A stretch of DNA of 5,840 nt from Gammaproteobacteria bacterium (lineage in GTDB: Bacteria > Pseudomonadota > Gammaproteobacteria > UBA6429 > Thiohalophilaceae), in contig JAOULB010000154.1 of assembly GCA_029882235.1 (NCBI GenBank), positions 1 through 5,840 on the forward strand. The letters are read 5' to 3'. The notes beneath the pieces were generated by a model that searched no databases, was not told the DNA's origin, and saw nothing but the letters and a program-made list of their open reading frames with translations. Made by a program: the position numbers and the translations under genes. Shown one piece after another: positions 4,829 to 5,840 of the stretch. Each line of letters opens with the position of its first letter. Position 1 is the stretch's first letter.

Positions 4829-5840
4829 TTAAAACTCTGACCATTCATCGTCTTCAGTTTGCGCAGGGGGTCGTTGTCGACGTGGCGCCTGTGGTGCTGA
4901 CCGCTGAGCGCGCTCAGCTTGCCCTCCATCTCCAGCATTGCTTTGCGGTGTACGCCGCACTGCTCCAAGACTACCCGCACTCTCGCCACTATTGCCGATG
5001 TTAAAGAACTCCATCAGACTAATTAAACCCTTAGCCTGTTCTTCCATTGACTCACTGGCTGATGCAGCTTCTTCAACTAATGCAGCATTTTGTTGGGTCA
5101 TTTCATCCATTTGCATCACAGCCTTGTTAACCTGTTCGATACCGGATGACTGTTCCTGGCCAGCAGCGGCAATTTCAGCAATGATGTCGCTCACCTTCTG
5201 CACTGCATTGACAATCTCATCCAGGGTTGAACCAGATTCATCGACCAGTCTTGATCCTTCCTCAACCTTTTCAACACTGTCTTTAATCAGCGTCTTAATC
5301 TCTTTCGCTGCACCCGCACTACGCTGTGCCAGGTTTCTAACTTCACCAGCCACAACCGCAAAGCCTCGACCCTGTTCACCTGCTCGCGCCGCTTCAACTG
5401 CAGCATTCAATGCGAGCAAGTTTGTCTGGAATGCAATTTCATCAATCACGCTGATGATGTCTGCAATCTTCTTACTACTGTTGTTAATTTCCGACATTGC
5501 AGAGACGGCATTGCGCACCACATCACCACCTTTCTCAGCTTGTGTCCGTGCATCTGATGCCAGTTGGTTAGCCTGTCGCGCATTGTCGGCATTTTGTTTC
5601 ACCGTACTAGTCATTTCTTCCATACTTGAGGCCGTTTCTTCAAGTGAGGAGGCCTGTTCTTCAGTACGTTGACTCAGGTCTGCATTACCCTGCGCGATTT
5701 CGCCAGAGCCTGAGGCAATATTACCCGAAGCACCTCGAATCTCATTAACCATGTTAAACAGATTTGTAACCGACTCATTAATGGCATCCCGTAATTCGGC
5801 AAATTCACCCTGGAACTCACCGTCCATTTTCTTGGTTAGG
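4829..5840 (-). CDS. Methyl-accepting chemotaxis protein, C-terminal part, with EWSEF docking tail
   Basis: This is the cytoplasmic part of a chemoreceptor that controls CheA through CheW; the sensor and membrane segments lie beyond the window edge. The frame stays open to the edge, so 336 residues are seen (numbered from the first whole codon) and the ATG at 5827 is internal. Residues 1 to about 40 look like the HAMP exit. The signalling domain aligns by eye without gaps to E. coli Tsr, placing it in the long 36-heptad class; the hairpin tip is around IAFQTNLLALNAAVEAARAG (135-154). Positions matching the five Tsr methylation sites are all glutamate: 61, 68, 75, 257 and 266. A flexible Ser/Gly/Gln/Pro/Arg-rich linker (about 282-327) leads to the final EWSEF, of the xWxxF type that tethers CheR and CheB in enteric receptors (NWETF). 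It is the first gene seen of the mcp-cheR-cheD-cheB run, with 15 nt to cheR. The ligand cannot be inferred. Confidence 0.96.
   Translation of the reverse strand, partial: LTKKMDGEFQGEFAELRDAINESVTNLFNMVNEIRGASGNIASGSGEIAQGNADLSQRTEEQASSLEETASSMEEMTSTVKQNADNARQANQLASDARTQAEKGGDVVRNAVSAMSEINNSSKKIADIISVIDEIAFQTNLLALNAAVEAARAGEQGRGFAVVAGEVRNLAQRSAGAAKEIKTLIKDSVEKVEEGSRLVDESGSTLDEIVNAVQKVSDIIAEIAAAGQEQSSGIEQVNKAVMQMDEMTQQNAALVEEAASASESMEEQAKGLISLMEFFNIGNSGESAGSLGAVRRTPQSNAGDGGQAERAQRSAPQAPRRQRPPAQTEDDEWSEF

Noticed and set aside
4938..5672. Long plus-strand open frame of 244 codons
   Set aside because: It is antisense to the receptor signalling domain, whose protein is unmistakable; the product is a low-complexity Ser/Ala/Leu-rich sequence typical of the antisense of a coiled-coil gene.
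5825..5827. ATG at 5827 as the start of a short cytoplasmic receptor
   Set aside because: The frame stays open upstream to the window edge and the residues around it read like the end of a HAMP domain, so this is a truncated view of a longer receptor.

Overview
The window looks like part of the flagellar/chemotaxis region of a motile proteobacterium, most likely a gammaproteobacterium. That placement is a judgement from protein resemblance (FliA, CheD and an Escherichia-type receptor signalling domain), not from a database search. Every gene I can support reads on the minus strand, so transcription runs from high to low coordinates.

Layout in the direction of transcription: (1) 5840-4829, the C-terminal two-thirds or so of a methyl-accepting chemotaxis receptor, cut by the window edge and ending in a tethering-type pentapeptide EWSEF; (2) 4813-3977 cheR, receptor methyltransferase; (3) 3974-3315 cheD, receptor glutamine deamidase; (4) 3303-2227 cheB, receptor methylesterase with receiver domain; (5) a 200-nt regulatory gap with two dyads and two overlapping-scale promoter motifs, one sigma-54 type and one sigma-28 type; (6) 2026-1295 fliA, the flagellar sigma factor; (7) a gap with an intrinsic terminator at 1191-1215; (8) 1099-1, a multi-pass membrane protein of unknown function whose 3' end lies outside the window.

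The first four genes are packed with 2-15 nt between them and form one adaptation module: CheR methylates receptor glutamates, CheB removes methyl groups when phosphorylated, and CheD deamidates receptor glutamines. The receptor in the same operon carries the C-terminal docking peptide that would hold CheR and CheB next to their substrate, and this CheR has the Gly-x-Gly loop expected of peptide-binding CheRs. fliA appears to be a separate transcription unit with its own tandem promoters, one consistent with sigma-54 control (as in polar flagellates) and one with control by its own product. The membrane gene is insulated from fliA by a good terminator and has a near-perfect Shine-Dalgarno site.

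No RNA genes, mobile elements, CRISPR arrays or horizontal-transfer signs were seen. The most noteworthy items are the fliA promoter pair, the receptor tail/CheR pairing, and the unidentified membrane protein; nothing here clearly amounts to an undescribed system.
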